Below the pieces are notes generated by a model that was given only the letters and a program-made list of their open reading frames with translations, was not told the origin of the DNA and did no database searches. A program made the translations under genes and the position numbers. DNA of 64,000 nt, taken from Bradyrhizobium zhengyangense. Its GTDB lineage: Bacteria > Pseudomonadota > Alphaproteobacteria > Rhizobiales > Xanthobacteraceae. The stretch's first letter is position 1. Each line of letters starts with the position of its first letter. Below are positions 15,130-25,021 of the stretch, piece after piece. The stretch is taken from assembly GCF_022012435.1 (NCBI RefSeq), contig NZ_JAKLUA010000004.1:496001-560000 (forward strand). The letters run 5' to 3'.

Positions 15130-15238
15130 GGAAGCGGTAGGCCCTTCGGTGATGCGCCATCATCGATATTTAAGGGGCCGGCCGGATGCAAAAGGAAAAA
15201 CCGGTATTTCAAGCTATTCCAAACTGGCCTGGATAGAG

Positions 15239-15255
15239 CCTAGAACGGCTCTAAA
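15239..15255. promoter_or_regulatory. Degenerate Irr box upstream of bfd
   Basis: On the minus strand TTTAGAG-CCG-TTCTAGG, agreeing with TTTAGAA-N3-TTCTAAA at 11 of 14 specified positions. Positioned about 110 nt before bfd. Weaker than the bfr box, so affinity may be lower. Confidence 0.55.
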
Positions 15256-15295
15256 ATAGCGAGTTGCGCTGGATCAAGAAGATGCCGGACCGGGC

Positions 15296-15601
15296 TTAAT
15301 CGCTGCTCCCGCCGCCTCCACCATCGCCACCGCCACCGCCTCCGCAATCTCCGCCACTGCTGCCACCATCGCTGGCGGAGCAGCTGCCGCTGTCGGTCGA
15401 GCTTCCGGAACTGTCGCTGGAGAACCAGCTTCCCAGCGAGAAGCCCTCATTCGTCGTATCCGAATAGCTGTCGCTGCCGCCGCCATCGCCACCCGTCCTG
15501 GCGCGCGGCCGCGGAGCGCGGTTCTGCAGATGGGTCATCAGGGCATAACCCACCACGCCAACGGCGCCGAGGGCGATCAGGGCATTGGTCAGGGCGTTCA
15601 T
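15296..15601 (-). CDS. Small membrane protein with Ser/Gly-rich tail
   Basis: 101 aa. One N-terminal membrane segment (ALTNALIALGAVGVVGYALM, about residues 3-22), a short basic linker (PRPRARTG), then a low-complexity tail of Ser, Asp and Gly ending in poly-Gly blocks. Two Cys lie in the tail. ATG at 15601 follows GGGAGACAACG. Function unknown; the tail is probably disordered. Confidence 0.6.
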   Translation of the reverse strand: MNALTNALIALGAVGVVGYALMTHLQNRAPRPRARTGGDGGGSDSYSDTTNEGFSLGSWFSSDSSGSSTDSGSCSASDGGSSGGDCGGGGGGDGGGGGSSD

Positions 15602-15737
15602 CGTTGTCTCCCGGGCTTGCAAGCCTCTGTCTCAACCAATTGGTCGCATCCGCCCAACGCGCCGTTCATTGATCATTCAAGCGAAATATGGAACTTTGGC
15701 TCGAAGAGTTTATGCGGTCCTGTGAAAGGTCGAGCCG

Positions 15738-16064
15738 ATGAAGAAGACGCTATTGGCAGTCGCTGCTGCCGCCACCCTGGTCCTGACCGCTGGAACGCCG
15801 GCTCATGCGCAGCGCGGTGTCGCGGCGGGCGTCGCCGCCGGCATCATTGGTGGCGCTATCGTCGGTGGCGCCCTGGCGTCTCCGTATTATTACGGACCTG
15901 GCCCGGGTTACGGCTATGGCCCCGGCTACTATCCGCCCCGTTATTACGCGCCGGGTCCCGGCTACGTCGCCGACGACTATTACGGCAATGGCTGCGTCTG
16001 GCAGAAGCAGCGCTTCTGGGACGGCTACGCCTGGCGCGTCCGCCGCGTCCGAGTCTGTGGCTGA
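15738..16064 (+). CDS. Small exported glycine-zipper protein, paralogue 1
   Basis: 108 aa. Signal peptide (MKKTLLAVAAAATLVLTAG, AHA site near residue 24), a glycine-zipper-like stretch (GVAAGVAAGIIGGAIVGGALA, about 27-47) and a Tyr/Pro/Gly-rich region, then the conserved end CVWQKQRFWDGYAWRVRRV with a final Cys. The two Cys bracket the aromatic module and probably pair. The 16304 gene encodes a paralogue. An outer-membrane or periplasmic role is inferred. Confidence 0.75.
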   Translation: MKKTLLAVAAAATLVLTAGTPAHAQRGVAAGVAAGIIGGAIVGGALASPYYYGPGPGYGYGPGYYPPRYYAPGPGYVADDYYGNGCVWQKQRFWDGYAWRVRRVRVCG

Positions 16065-16303
16065 GGCGCATTAGACCGGATCGCTTGAGCGGTTTCGGTC
16101 GGGCCGGTTCACTACGGATGCGCCGTTCATCTCAAGGCCCGAAAAAGACCGCTTTTTCTCGTCACAGCTCCGTGTGCGTTTACCGTGGATTGACCATTTG
16201 CGCGCTTCCTAGCTGCAAGGCCAATTCCATCAGCGTGTGCGTGAACCTTTGAACCCCGGACGCTCCTAACAAGGGACGTCCTTCTCCCAGGAGAGCCAAG
16301 AGC

Positions 16304-16588
16304 ATGAAGAAGACTATTGTTGCCGCCCTCACGGTTGCGACGATCGCCGGTTCGCTGGTGACCGCCACGCCGTCCGCCCAGGCCCATGACGGTGTCGGCG
16401 TCGGCATTGCTGCCGGCCTGCTCGGCGGCGCGATCATCGGCGGCGCCATCGCGTCGAGCCGTCCCGCCTATGGTGGTCCGGTTTACGTCGCCGAGCCGGG
16501 CCCGCCCCCGCCGCCCTGCTACTGGCAGCGTCAACGCTATTGGGACGGCTACGGCTGGGTCATTCGCCCGGTTCGCGTTTGCTACTGA
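16304..16588 (+). CDS. Small exported glycine-zipper protein, paralogue 2
   Basis: 94 aa, same architecture as the 15738 gene: signal peptide ending near AQA, glycine zipper (GVGVGIAAGLLGGAIIGGAIA), short Pro-rich linker, then CYWQRQRYWDGYGWVIRPV and a final Cys. The Tyr-rich region of paralogue 1 is shortened here. AGGAG site precedes the ATG. A strong terminator follows. Unknown function. Confidence 0.75.
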   Translation: MKKTIVAALTVATIAGSLVTATPSAQAHDGVGVGIAAGLLGGAIIGGAIASSRPAYGGPVYVAEPGPPPPPCYWQRQRYWDGYGWVIRPVRVCY

Positions 16589-16625
16589 TCTGATCGCTCG
16601 GCGCTGACCAAGCGCTGCGATCGAA

Positions 16626-16656
16626 GCCCGGCCGAGACCATCGGCCGGGCTTTTTC
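16626..16656 (+). terminator. Rho-independent terminator after the 16304 gene
   Basis: Perfect stem GCCCGGCCGA / TCGGCCGGGC with a 5-base loop followed by TTTTTC. It also separates the convergent MltB-type gene. Confidence 0.9.
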
Positions 16657-16664
16657 TTTGGTTG

Positions 16665-17891
16665 CTAGCGTGCTGCCTGGATCGAGCGCAGCACCTCTTC
16701 GCTCGGCCAGCAATCGACCTTGAGCCCCGCCGATTTCTGATAAGCGCCGAGCGCGGCGCGCGTCTGCATGCCGGCCTTGCCGTCGATCTTGTCCTTGTAC
16801 AAACCAACGCGGGTGAGCCCGCGCTGCATCGCCTCCACATCCCTCGTGCGCAATTGCTTCGACGCCGACCAAGGCGTCGCGAACGGCAATGGGCTCGTCA
16901 TGCGGTCGCTGAGATGGCCGACGAACAGCACGTAGAGGTCGGAGAAATTGTATTCCTTGATGACGAAGTAATTCTTCGTCGTCAGGAATGCCGGACCATA
17001 GATACCCTCCGGCTGAAGCAGCGAGGCCGGCTGGGCCTGCTCTGCGGCACTCAGTTTCTGTCCGCGCACCGGCACAAAGCCTTCACGCAACCACTGGCCG
17101 ATCGGCTTGGTCACCTCAGGCACACCGACGGTGCAATCCACCTTCGCCGGTGCCTGCACCTCGTAGGCCCAGCGCACGCCGCTCTGCCAGCCCTTGTTAA
17201 CGAGCTGCTGCGCAGCCGAGGCCAGCGCATCCGGCACCGAGTGCCAGATGTCGATGCGGCCATCGCCGTCGAAATCGACGCCGTGCTTGTAATATTCGGA
17301 CGGCAGGAACTGCGTCAGTCCCGTGGCACCGGCCCAGGACGAGGTCATGTCCTTGCGCGCGACCACGCCCTCGCCGAGGATCTTCAGCGCGAGGATGAAC
17401 TCGTTGCGATAGGTATCCTTGCGCCGGCCGACATAGGCCTGCGTCGCCAGCACGCGGACGAGATCGTAAGGCAATTTATAGCGGCCGTAATCGGTCTCGC
17501 GTCCCCAGATCGCGAGCATGACGGTCGCAGGCACGCCGGAGCTCTTCTCGATTTTCGCCAGCGCAGCACTGTATTTTTGCAGCAGCCGCCGCCCCTCGCC
17601 CGCAAGATTGGCAATCGAGGCTTCCCTGACGTAGTCGGCCGGCACCTGCACGAACTCGGCCTGCGACGGCGCGCCGGTCGCGGGGCGTCCCGGCAGGATC
17701 AAGTCAGGCAGCTTGTAGTCCGGTTCGAGCCCGCGCGTCTGTTGATCGAACGTTGCGCGCGACACGCCGGCCTCTTGCGCTTCCGGCCAGAGCGAAGCGA
17801 TGAACTGCGTGAACGCAGCGTCGGCGGCGTGGGCGGACGACCATCCGCAGGTGAGCACAGTCACAGCAGCGATGAGCGCCCGCCACATCAT
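16665..17891 (-). CDS. Lytic murein transglycosylase (MltB family) with peptidoglycan-binding domain
   Basis: 408 aa. Signal peptide to about AHA (22), then the SLT2/MltB catalytic domain with the catalytic Glu E132 in AIWGRETDYG, the TGLTQFLPSEYYK loop and DFDGDGRIDIW. The last 70 residues (about 340-405, VEAMQRGLTRVGLYKDKIDG) form a PG_binding_1 domain. It cleaves glycan strands in the periplasm to give 1,6-anhydro ends. There is no lipobox, so it is soluble rather than lipid-anchored. Starts 7 nt after ettA on the same strand, an operon arrangement. Confidence 0.9.
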   Translation of the reverse strand: MMWRALIAAVTVLTCGWSSAHAADAAFTQFIASLWPEAQEAGVSRATFDQQTRGLEPDYKLPDLILPGRPATGAPSQAEFVQVPADYVREASIANLAGEGRRLLQKYSAALAKIEKSSGVPATVMLAIWGRETDYGRYKLPYDLVRVLATQAYVGRRKDTYRNEFILALKILGEGVVARKDMTSSWAGATGLTQFLPSEYYKHGVDFDGDGRIDIWHSVPDALASAAQQLVNKGWQSGVRWAYEVQAPAKVDCTVGVPEVTKPIGQWLREGFVPVRGQKLSAAEQAQPASLLQPEGIYGPAFLTTKNYFVIKEYNFSDLYVLFVGHLSDRMTSPLPFATPWSASKQLRTRDVEAMQRGLTRVGLYKDKIDGKAGMQTRAALGAYQKSAGLKVDCWPSEEVLRSIQAAR

Positions 17892-17898
17892 GCCGAGA

Positions 17899-19548
<1,650 letters not shown>

Positions 19549-19784
19549 CGGTCCCGTGAAACCTTCAATTTGAGGAGATTTGCTTAGCCAGCGATGTAGC
19601 GATCCCGCCTCCAAAGGGCAATGTTTTCCCTCCGTTCACCACGGATGAATACTGGTCGGACACCATCCGGACCCATATCCGGACAATTGAAACCATCTTT
19701 TAATCAATCAGGCCAAAGCTCGGTTTCGCGCGGTAACAGCGCCCCCTGCTCAGAATGAACGGGGAGTACAGCGAGGCCCACATC

Positions 19785-19994
19785 ATGGCTCTGATCGAGA
19801 CTCATTCCCTTCCCGTTCCGGCAGAAGCCGGTCGCGCCAACGCGCTCGTCCTGGAGATCAAGGGTTTCTGGAAGCGCTTCTTCGCCACCGCCTTCAACCC
19901 CTACCGGCCCGAATTGCATTACATGCGCGGCCCCGGTCCCGCCTGGCGGGCCAAGCACGGCATGGATGCGCCGATCCGGTTGAAGCCGCGCTGA
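19785..19994 (+). CDS. Small protein of unknown function
   Basis: 69 aa beginning MALIETHSLPVPAEAGR. No domain recognised; a central aromatic-basic segment GFWKRFFATAFNPYRPELHY and a basic C-terminus are the notable parts. Starts at 19785 (GAGG about 9 nt upstream) or 30 nt earlier at 19755. Codon use looks like that of its neighbours, so it is probably real. Confidence 0.5.
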   Translation: MALIETHSLPVPAEAGRANALVLEIKGFWKRFFATAFNPYRPELHYMRGPGPAWRAKHGMDAPIRLKPR

Positions 19995-20126
19995 ATCGCC
20001 CCGTCCCTGTCGGATTTTTGAAGACCCAGACTGCTTGCGCGCGAGGCTGATTGCGCGCAACCATGGCCCGGTTCCGACAATGGCGCCCCGCCCGGCGCTG
20101 TCACCTCTCGCCATGGATTGACGCTG

Positions 20127-21089
20127 ATGACGCGGCTGCGCTGTGCAATTCTCGACGACTATTTCAACCTCGCCCTCGACGTCGCCGACTGGTCGAAACT
20201 ATCCGACCGGATCGACACCACTGTGTTCAGCCATCCCTTCGCCTCGGAGCAGGCCGCGGCCAGCGCGCTCGCTGACTTCGAGATCATCTGCGCGATGCGC
20301 GAGCGCACGGCGTTCCCCAGAAGCCTGTTCGACAAGCTGCCCAAGCTGAAGCTGCTGCTCACGTCGGGCATGCGCAATGCCGCGATCGACATGGAGGCCG
20401 TGAAGGCGAAGGGCATAGCGCTCGCAGGCACGCAATATTCGCGCGACCCGACCGCGCCGCTCACCATGGGCCTGATCCTCGAACTGACTCGCGGCATCGG
20501 CCGCGAGAATGCGCGCATGCATGCGGGCGAGCCCTGGCAGACCTTTGCCGGCGTCGAGATCGAAGGCCTGACGCTCGGCGTCGTTGGGCTGGGCAAGCTC
20601 GGCACCAAGATGGCCGGCATTGCCAAGGCGTTCGGCATGAACGTGATCGCCTGGAGCCCGAACCTCACCCCGGAGAAGTGCGCGGCCGCCGGCGTCGGCT
20701 ACGCCACCAAGGAGGAGCTGTTTGCCAAGGCCGACATCATCACCATCCATGTGGTGCTGAGCGATCGCTCGCGCGGCCTCGTCAGCCGCGCAGATCTTGC
20801 ACGGATGAAGCCAACCGCGTTCCTCGTCAACACCGCGCGCGGACCCATTGTTGATGAAGCTGCGCTGTTGGAGGCGTTGCAGCAGCGCAGGATCGCCGGT
20901 GCCGGCCTTGACGTGTTCTCGGTCGAGCCATTGCCGCTCGATCATCCCTTCCGCAAGCTCGACAATCTCGTGCTGACGCCGCATCTCGGCTACGCCACCG
21001 AGGACGGATTGCGCATCCATTATGGCCAGATGGTCGAGGCGATCGACGCTTTCACCAAGGGCAACGAGATGCCGCGGAAGCTGGCCTGA
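20127..21089 (+). CDS. D-2-hydroxyacid dehydrogenase family protein
   Basis: 320 aa NAD-dependent D-isomer 2-hydroxyacid dehydrogenase. GVVGLGKLGTKMA (about 152-164) is the dinucleotide-binding loop; the catalytic Arg is in VNTARGPIVDE, the Glu in the GLDVFSVEPL region and the His in TPHLGYAT. Reduces a 2-oxo acid, or the reverse; the substrate is not deducible. The ATG at 20127 is preferred over TTG 20118. Monocistronic, followed by a hairpin. Confidence 0.85.
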   Translation: MTRLRCAILDDYFNLALDVADWSKLSDRIDTTVFSHPFASEQAAASALADFEIICAMRERTAFPRSLFDKLPKLKLLLTSGMRNAAIDMEAVKAKGIALAGTQYSRDPTAPLTMGLILELTRGIGRENARMHAGEPWQTFAGVEIEGLTLGVVGLGKLGTKMAGIAKAFGMNVIAWSPNLTPEKCAAAGVGYATKEELFAKADIITIHVVLSDRSRGLVSRADLARMKPTAFLVNTARGPIVDEAALLEALQQRRIAGAGLDVFSVEPLPLDHPFRKLDNLVLTPHLGYATEDGLRIHYGQMVEAIDAFTKGNEMPRKLA

Positions 21090-21110
21090 TCGACGCAGAT
21101 CTCAAACGAC

Positions 21111-21140
21111 GAAGGGCGTGCCGATGGCACGCCCTTCTCA
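21111..21140 (+). terminator. Hairpin between convergent dehydrogenase and L,D-transpeptidase genes
   Basis: 12-bp perfect arms GAAGGGCGTGCC / GGCACGCCCTTC with a 3-base loop. A short T-poor tail (TCAATTCC) follows, so termination is likely but not certain. Confidence 0.6.
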
Positions 21141-21161
21141 ATTCCAGTTGTCTTGAAGCGC

Positions 21162-22322
21162 TTAGCGCACGGTGACAGGCGCGGGCAGCGGCGGCACGAC
21201 CGTCGGCTGCGTGCCGGGGACCGGGCCAGCCTGGGCAGCCATCGGAGCCGGACCGGGCGCGGCCGACGCGGTTGCCTGCGGCGGATTGCCCGGCATCACC
21301 ACCACGCGGGTGCCGACCTTGGCGCGGTCGAAGAGGTCAGACACGTCCTCGTTCAGCATGCCGATGCAGCCGGAGGAGACGAACTTGCCGATCGTCGAGG
21401 GCTGGTTGGTGCCGTGGATGCGGTACACGGTCGAGCCGAGATACATCGCGCGGGCACCGAGCGGATTGCCTTCGCCGCCGGCCATGAAGCGCGGCAGATA
21501 GGGCTGGCGCTCGATCATTTCCGCCGGCGGATGCCAATCCGGCCACTCGGCCTTGCGGGTGATCTTCTGCACGCCGGTCCAGGTGAAGCCGTCGCGGCCG
21601 ACGCGAACGCCGTAGCGGATCGCCCGGCCATTGCCGAGGACGTAATAGAGATAGGTGTTCGGCGTATCGACCACGATAGTGCCGGCCGGCTCCTTGGTCT
21701 GGAACGCGACCTCCTGGCGGCGCAGGTTCGGCGCCAGCTGCGCCGGGGCCGCGTCAGGCTGCTCCTCGGGCGGCAGCGCGGCGACCGACATCGGCCGGCC
21801 ATCGGCGCCCTGCTGCGGGACCGCGCCAGTCGCGGCGGGGCCACTGACGGCTTCCGGCGGACGCATGCCATCGCTGGCGGGCGCCTGGCCCGGGCGATCA
21901 GCGTAGATCACTGCCGGCGGAGCGGCGGGACGGCCGTAGCGGGGGTCGTCGGGCGACATCACCGGCCCCTGCGGCGGAGCGGCGGAATAAACCGGCGGAG
22001 CACCGGCCGGACGGCCGTAACGCGGATCATCCGGCGACATCACCGGGCCCTGCGGCGGGGCTGCAGAGTAGACCGGCGGGCCTGCAGGGCGAGCGTAGCG
22101 CGGATCGTCAGCCGGACCGGGCGGCGGCAGCGAGGCCTGCGGCATCGCGTCGTCGTCTTCCAGAGAGTCGAAATTCGGGGTGCGGTCACCGGGCCGGTAT
22201 TCGGCCGGGGCGCCGTAGCTTGGCGCCTGCTGAACCGGATAGCTCTGGGCCTGTGCAAGCGAGGTTCCCGCCGCAGCGACTGTTGCGGCAGCGCATATCG
22301 TCAGAAAATGTTTGATCATCAT
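21162..22322 (-). CDS. L,D-transpeptidase (ErfK/YbiS/YcfS family) with proline-rich repeat linker
   Basis: 386 aa. Signal peptide MMIKHFLTICAAATVAAAG, then a long Pro/Ala-rich linker with imperfect tandem repeats of DDPRYGRPAG and PPVYSAAPPQGPVMSP (about residues 65-135), then the YkuD catalytic domain (about 210-345). The catalytic motif is HGTNQPSTIGKFVSSGCIGM with Cys319. It makes 3-3 peptidoglycan cross-links or attaches proteins to the wall. A second Pro-rich tail follows. Two adjacent ATGs (22322, 22319). Confidence 0.9.
   Translation of the reverse strand: MMIKHFLTICAAATVAAAGTSLAQAQSYPVQQAPSYGAPAEYRPGDRTPNFDSLEDDDAMPQASLPPPGPADDPRYARPAGPPVYSAAPPQGPVMSPDDPRYGRPAGAPPVYSAAPPQGPVMSPDDPRYGRPAAPPAVIYADRPGQAPASDGMRPPEAVSGPAATGAVPQQGADGRPMSVAALPPEEQPDAAPAQLAPNLRRQEVAFQTKEPAGTIVVDTPNTYLYYVLGNGRAIRYGVRVGRDGFTWTGVQKITRKAEWPDWHPPAEMIERQPYLPRFMAGGEGNPLGARAMYLGSTVYRIHGTNQPSTIGKFVSSGCIGMLNEDVSDLFDRAKVGTRVVVMPGNPPQATASAAPGPAPMAAQAGPVPGTQPTVVPPLPAPVTVR
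21928..22112. repeat. Coding tandem repeat in the L,D-transpeptidase linker
   Basis: Two nearly identical units of about 80 bp plus a partial third encode alternating DDPRYGRPAG and PPVYSAAPPQGPVMSP. The DNA units differ mainly at third positions, so the expansion is not very recent. Copy number may vary between strains. Confidence 0.7.
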
Positions 22323-22683
22323 CGCTCTTGTGGTGTCCCGGGCCCCGTCCGAGCCGTCGACGGCCAGATGACCGAAGATAGCGGCACATTCAAGACATAA
22401 CAGGCTGATATGTGCCGATTGTGCGATTTGTGATGCAATCGCACACAGTTGCTCCGTTGCATCACGGGGTGAAAATCGCATTGCGCCGTAGATTGCCGGA
22501 GTCAACACCCCGATTTTTACGGAACGGCGCGAAGACGTTGCGATATGGTCGAATCAGCCTGATTCGCCACGATTTGAGCTCGAATCCCCGCGTGGCGAAG
22601 GCGGCGTTCAGTACCGTCACCGCGTTCAGATGGCTCATGGGCCCTGGCCACACGCTGCCGGGGCGGAAATTCGCAACCCGTCA
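22323..22683. other. 361-base gap between divergent genes
   Basis: No credible coding region, repeat family or terminator seen. It must hold the promoters of the L,D-transpeptidase (minus) and of the 22684 gene (plus). The stretch 22405-22520 is relatively AT-rich (for example TGCGATTTGTGATGCAATCGCAC), consistent with promoter DNA, but no clear -35/-10 pair is claimed. Confidence 0.5.
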
Positions 22684-23484
22684 ATGCTTCCCGGCTTTCG
22701 CTTCCTGCTTGCCGCGATCCTGCTGTCTACCTCCATCCTGGTGTTCGGCCTAGGCGCCGCCGCACTCGTGCGGGCGAGCCACGAGCAGTATGTCAGCAAC
22801 CCCTCCTGGCGGAACGGCCCGCAGGAGCAAGTGTTCGCACAAAGCCCCGAGCCGGCCCAGCCAGTGCTCGCGGCCCTGCGCGTCGAGCCCGCCGCGCCCG
22901 TCGCCAACGAGGCGGCGCCGGCGATGCCGGACCAGGTCTCGAGCAATCAGGTTCTGACCAATCAGGTACCGAGCATTGGGCAGCCCGCGGTCGAGACCGG
23001 GCCCGAGCAGATGGCCGCGGTGACGCTACAAGCCCAGCCTGAGCCTCAGCTCGTCGCCGTCGCGCCGGCTGTCGAGACGGCTCCGTCCGCCACCGAAGCG
23101 CCGGCTGTTGAGCCGGCCAGGAGCGAGGCCGCGGCACCCGCGCCAACCGACACGCTCACGCCGGCCGACACGACCGTTTCAATTACCACCCCGCCGTCGG
23201 CTCCGGCGACGTCCGCCACCGATGTGCCGCGAACTGCAACGCCGGCACTGGCCTCGCGCGTGAGCGACATCGCAGCCGCCCGGGTGGCGGCGCTGAACGA
23301 GCTTGCGCCGGCGAAGCCCAAGGCGGGCCGCGCGACGCAAGACAGCAAGCCGCGCGCGCACAAGCCGAGGAAGCGTCACCGCATCGTGCGGCGCGCGCCG
23401 CCGCCTCAGCAGGTCAACCAGGCGCTCGATCCGTTCGGCCAGCAACAGCAGACGCTCGCCACGACGGCTGCGCGAACGCGCTGA
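22684..23484 (+). CDS. Membrane-anchored Pro/Ala-rich protein of unknown function
   Basis: 266 aa. One N-terminal membrane segment (MLPGFRFLLAAILLSTSILV and on to about residue 30), then about 200 residues dominated by Ala, Pro, Val, Glu and Thr without clear fold, and a basic end (KPRAHKPRKRHRIVRRAPPP). Probably an anchored periplasmic disordered linker protein; divergent from the L,D-transpeptidase, so a cell-envelope role is plausible. ATG 22684 is chosen as the start of the conserved hydrophobic segment; an ATG at 22630 is the alternative. Confidence 0.65.
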   Translation: MLPGFRFLLAAILLSTSILVFGLGAAALVRASHEQYVSNPSWRNGPQEQVFAQSPEPAQPVLAALRVEPAAPVANEAAPAMPDQVSSNQVLTNQVPSIGQPAVETGPEQMAAVTLQAQPEPQLVAVAPAVETAPSATEAPAVEPARSEAAAPAPTDTLTPADTTVSITTPPSAPATSATDVPRTATPALASRVSDIAAARVAALNELAPAKPKAGRATQDSKPRAHKPRKRHRIVRRAPPPQQVNQALDPFGQQQQTLATTAARTR

Positions 23485-23502
23485 GACTTACTCCAACTCT
23501 CT

Positions 23503-24354
23503 TTACGCCGGCCCGCTCGCGATCGCCGGGCCGCCCTCCTGGCCCCATTCCGACCACGAGCCGTCATAGAGCGCGGTGTCGGTGATCCCGAGGCGATAGA
23601 GCGCGAGCGTCAGCACGCCGGCGGAGACGCCGGAGCCGCAGCTGGTCACGATCGGGGCGTCGAGCTTCACACCGGCACCAGTGAAGGCAGCGCGCAGGTC
23701 TTCGAGCGGCTTCATCACGCCGGTCGCGGCATCGAACAGTTTGACGTATGGCACGTTGCGCGCGCCGGGGATGTGGCCCGAGCGGATACCCTCGCGCGGC
23801 TCGGGGGCGCGGCCTTCGAAGCGGTCGGCAGCGCGGGCGTCGATCACCTGCTCGGCGCGGCTTTCAACGTTCGCGACCAGCTGCTGCATGCTGCGCACGC
23901 GCTTCGGATCGTAGCTCGCCTTGAAGGTCGCGGCCTTCGGCTTGACCTCGCCGCTCTCCACAGAGCGTCCCTCGGCGCGCCACTTCTTCAGGCCGCCATT
24001 GAGGATGCGGACATTGCTGTGGCCGAAGGCCAGGAACATCCACCAAGCGCGGGGCGCCGCGACCCAACCGCCGGCGTCGTAGAGCACCACCGTGTCGCTG
24101 TTTCCGATGCCGAGATTACCGACGTCGCGGCCGAACTGCTCGGCGCTGGGATACATATGCGGCAACGGATTGGAATGGTCGGACACCGCGTCGACGTCGA
24201 AGAACACCGCGCCCGGCAGATGCGCGGCGAGATAATCATCCTTCGGCAGGGGCAGCACGCCCGGGAGCTTGAAGCTGGCGTCGAGCACCTTGACGTTGGC
24301 GTCGTTGATATGGGCGGCGAGCCATTCGGTGGAGACGAGGGGATCGGTGGCCAT
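23503..24354 (-). CDS. sseA: 3-mercaptopyruvate sulfurtransferase (two-rhodanese)
   Basis: 283 aa with two rhodanese domains (about 1-140 inactive, 150-280 active). The catalytic Cys239 lies in CGSGVSA, the loop type of mercaptopyruvate sulfurtransferases rather than the CRKGVTA of thiosulfate enzymes. It transfers sulfur from 3-mercaptopyruvate to thiols or cyanide. VSTEWLAAHI at the N-terminus is typical. Lies downstream of another rhodanese gene on the same strand, separated by repeat C1. Confidence 0.9.
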   Translation of the reverse strand: MATDPLVSTEWLAAHINDANVKVLDASFKLPGVLPLPKDDYLAAHLPGAVFFDVDAVSDHSNPLPHMYPSAEQFGRDVGNLGIGNSDTVVLYDAGGWVAAPRAWWMFLAFGHSNVRILNGGLKKWRAEGRSVESGEVKPKAATFKASYDPKRVRSMQQLVANVESRAEQVIDARAADRFEGRAPEPREGIRSGHIPGARNVPYVKLFDAATGVMKPLEDLRAAFTGAGVKLDAPIVTSCGSGVSAGVLTLALYRLGITDTALYDGSWSEWGQEGGPAIASGPA

Positions 24355-24368
24355 ACGGAGTATTCCTT

Positions 24369-24471
24369 GTCATTCCGGGGCGTGCGCAGCACGAATCCAG
24401 ATTTCATCGTGCAGCGGGGGCGGTGGATGAATGGATTCCGGGTTCGCGACTTCGTCGCGCCCCGGAATGAC
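24369..24471. repeat. Palindromic repeat, GTCATTCCGGGGCG family (C1)
   Basis: Begins GTCATTCCGGGGCG and ends CGCCCCGGAATGAC, enclosing GAATCCAG and TGGATTCC inner arms. A second copy lies at 24912-25015; the single-domain rhodanese gene is bracketed by the two. Confidence 0.9.
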
Positions 24472-24479
24472 GAGAAGGG

Positions 24480-24893
24480 TTACCCCTTCTTCTTCGGCTC
24501 CCACGCTTCCGTCGGGCCGCCGGCATCGCGCCAGGCGGCGTAGCCGCCGGCGATGTGGGCGACGGGCTTCAGGCCCATATCCTGCGCGGTCTTGGCCGCG
24601 AGCGCAGAGCGCAGTCCGCCGGCGCAATGGAAGACGAACTTCTTGTCCTCCTGGAAGATCGGCTTTGCGTACGGGCTCTGCGGATCGATCCAGAACTCGA
24701 GCATGCCGCGGGTGCAGGAGAACGCGCCGGGGATGCGGCCCTCGCGCTCGATCTCGCGGGGATCTCTGATGTCGACGATGACGACGTCGCCGTTCTTGGA
24801 GATCTCGATGGCGTCCTTGGCCGAGAGTGTCTCGATCTCGGCATTGGCCTCGTCGATCAGCGCCTTGATTCCGCGGGTGATGGTCTGAGGCAT
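24480..24893 (-). CDS. Single-domain rhodanese-like protein
   Basis: 137 aa. One rhodanese domain with VVIVDIRDPREIEREGRIPG (the family DVRxxxE motif) and an active-site loop starting at Cys90 (HCAGGLRSA). The persulfide-carrying Cys is present, so it is potentially active; acceptor unknown. ATG at 24893 has a GAGGGAG ribosome site, so the longer frame reaching 25367 through repeat C2 is rejected. Bracketed by repeats C1 and C2. Confidence 0.85.
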   Translation of the reverse strand: MPQTITRGIKALIDEANAEIETLSAKDAIEISKNGDVVIVDIRDPREIEREGRIPGAFSCTRGMLEFWIDPQSPYAKPIFQEDKKFVFHCAGGLRSALAAKTAQDMGLKPVAHIAGGYAAWRDAGGPTEAWEPKKKG

Positions 24894-24911
24894 ATGGGTC
24901 TCCCTCTTGTT

Positions 24912-25015
24912 GTCATTCCGGGGCGCGCGTAGCGCGAGCCCGGAATCCATTTCTCTACACGCACTGCGGCCCGATGGATTCCCGGGCTCGATGCTTCGCA
25001 TCGCCCCGGAATGAC
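24912..25015. repeat. Palindromic repeat, GTCATTCCGGGGCG family (C2)
   Basis: Same outer arms as C1 (GTCATTCCGGGGCG / CGCCCCGGAATGAC) with inner arms GCGAGCCCGGAATCCAT and ATGGATTCCCGGGCTCG. Lies between the rhodanese gene and the VWA gene. Confidence 0.9.
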
Positions 25016-25021
25016 AAGAAG

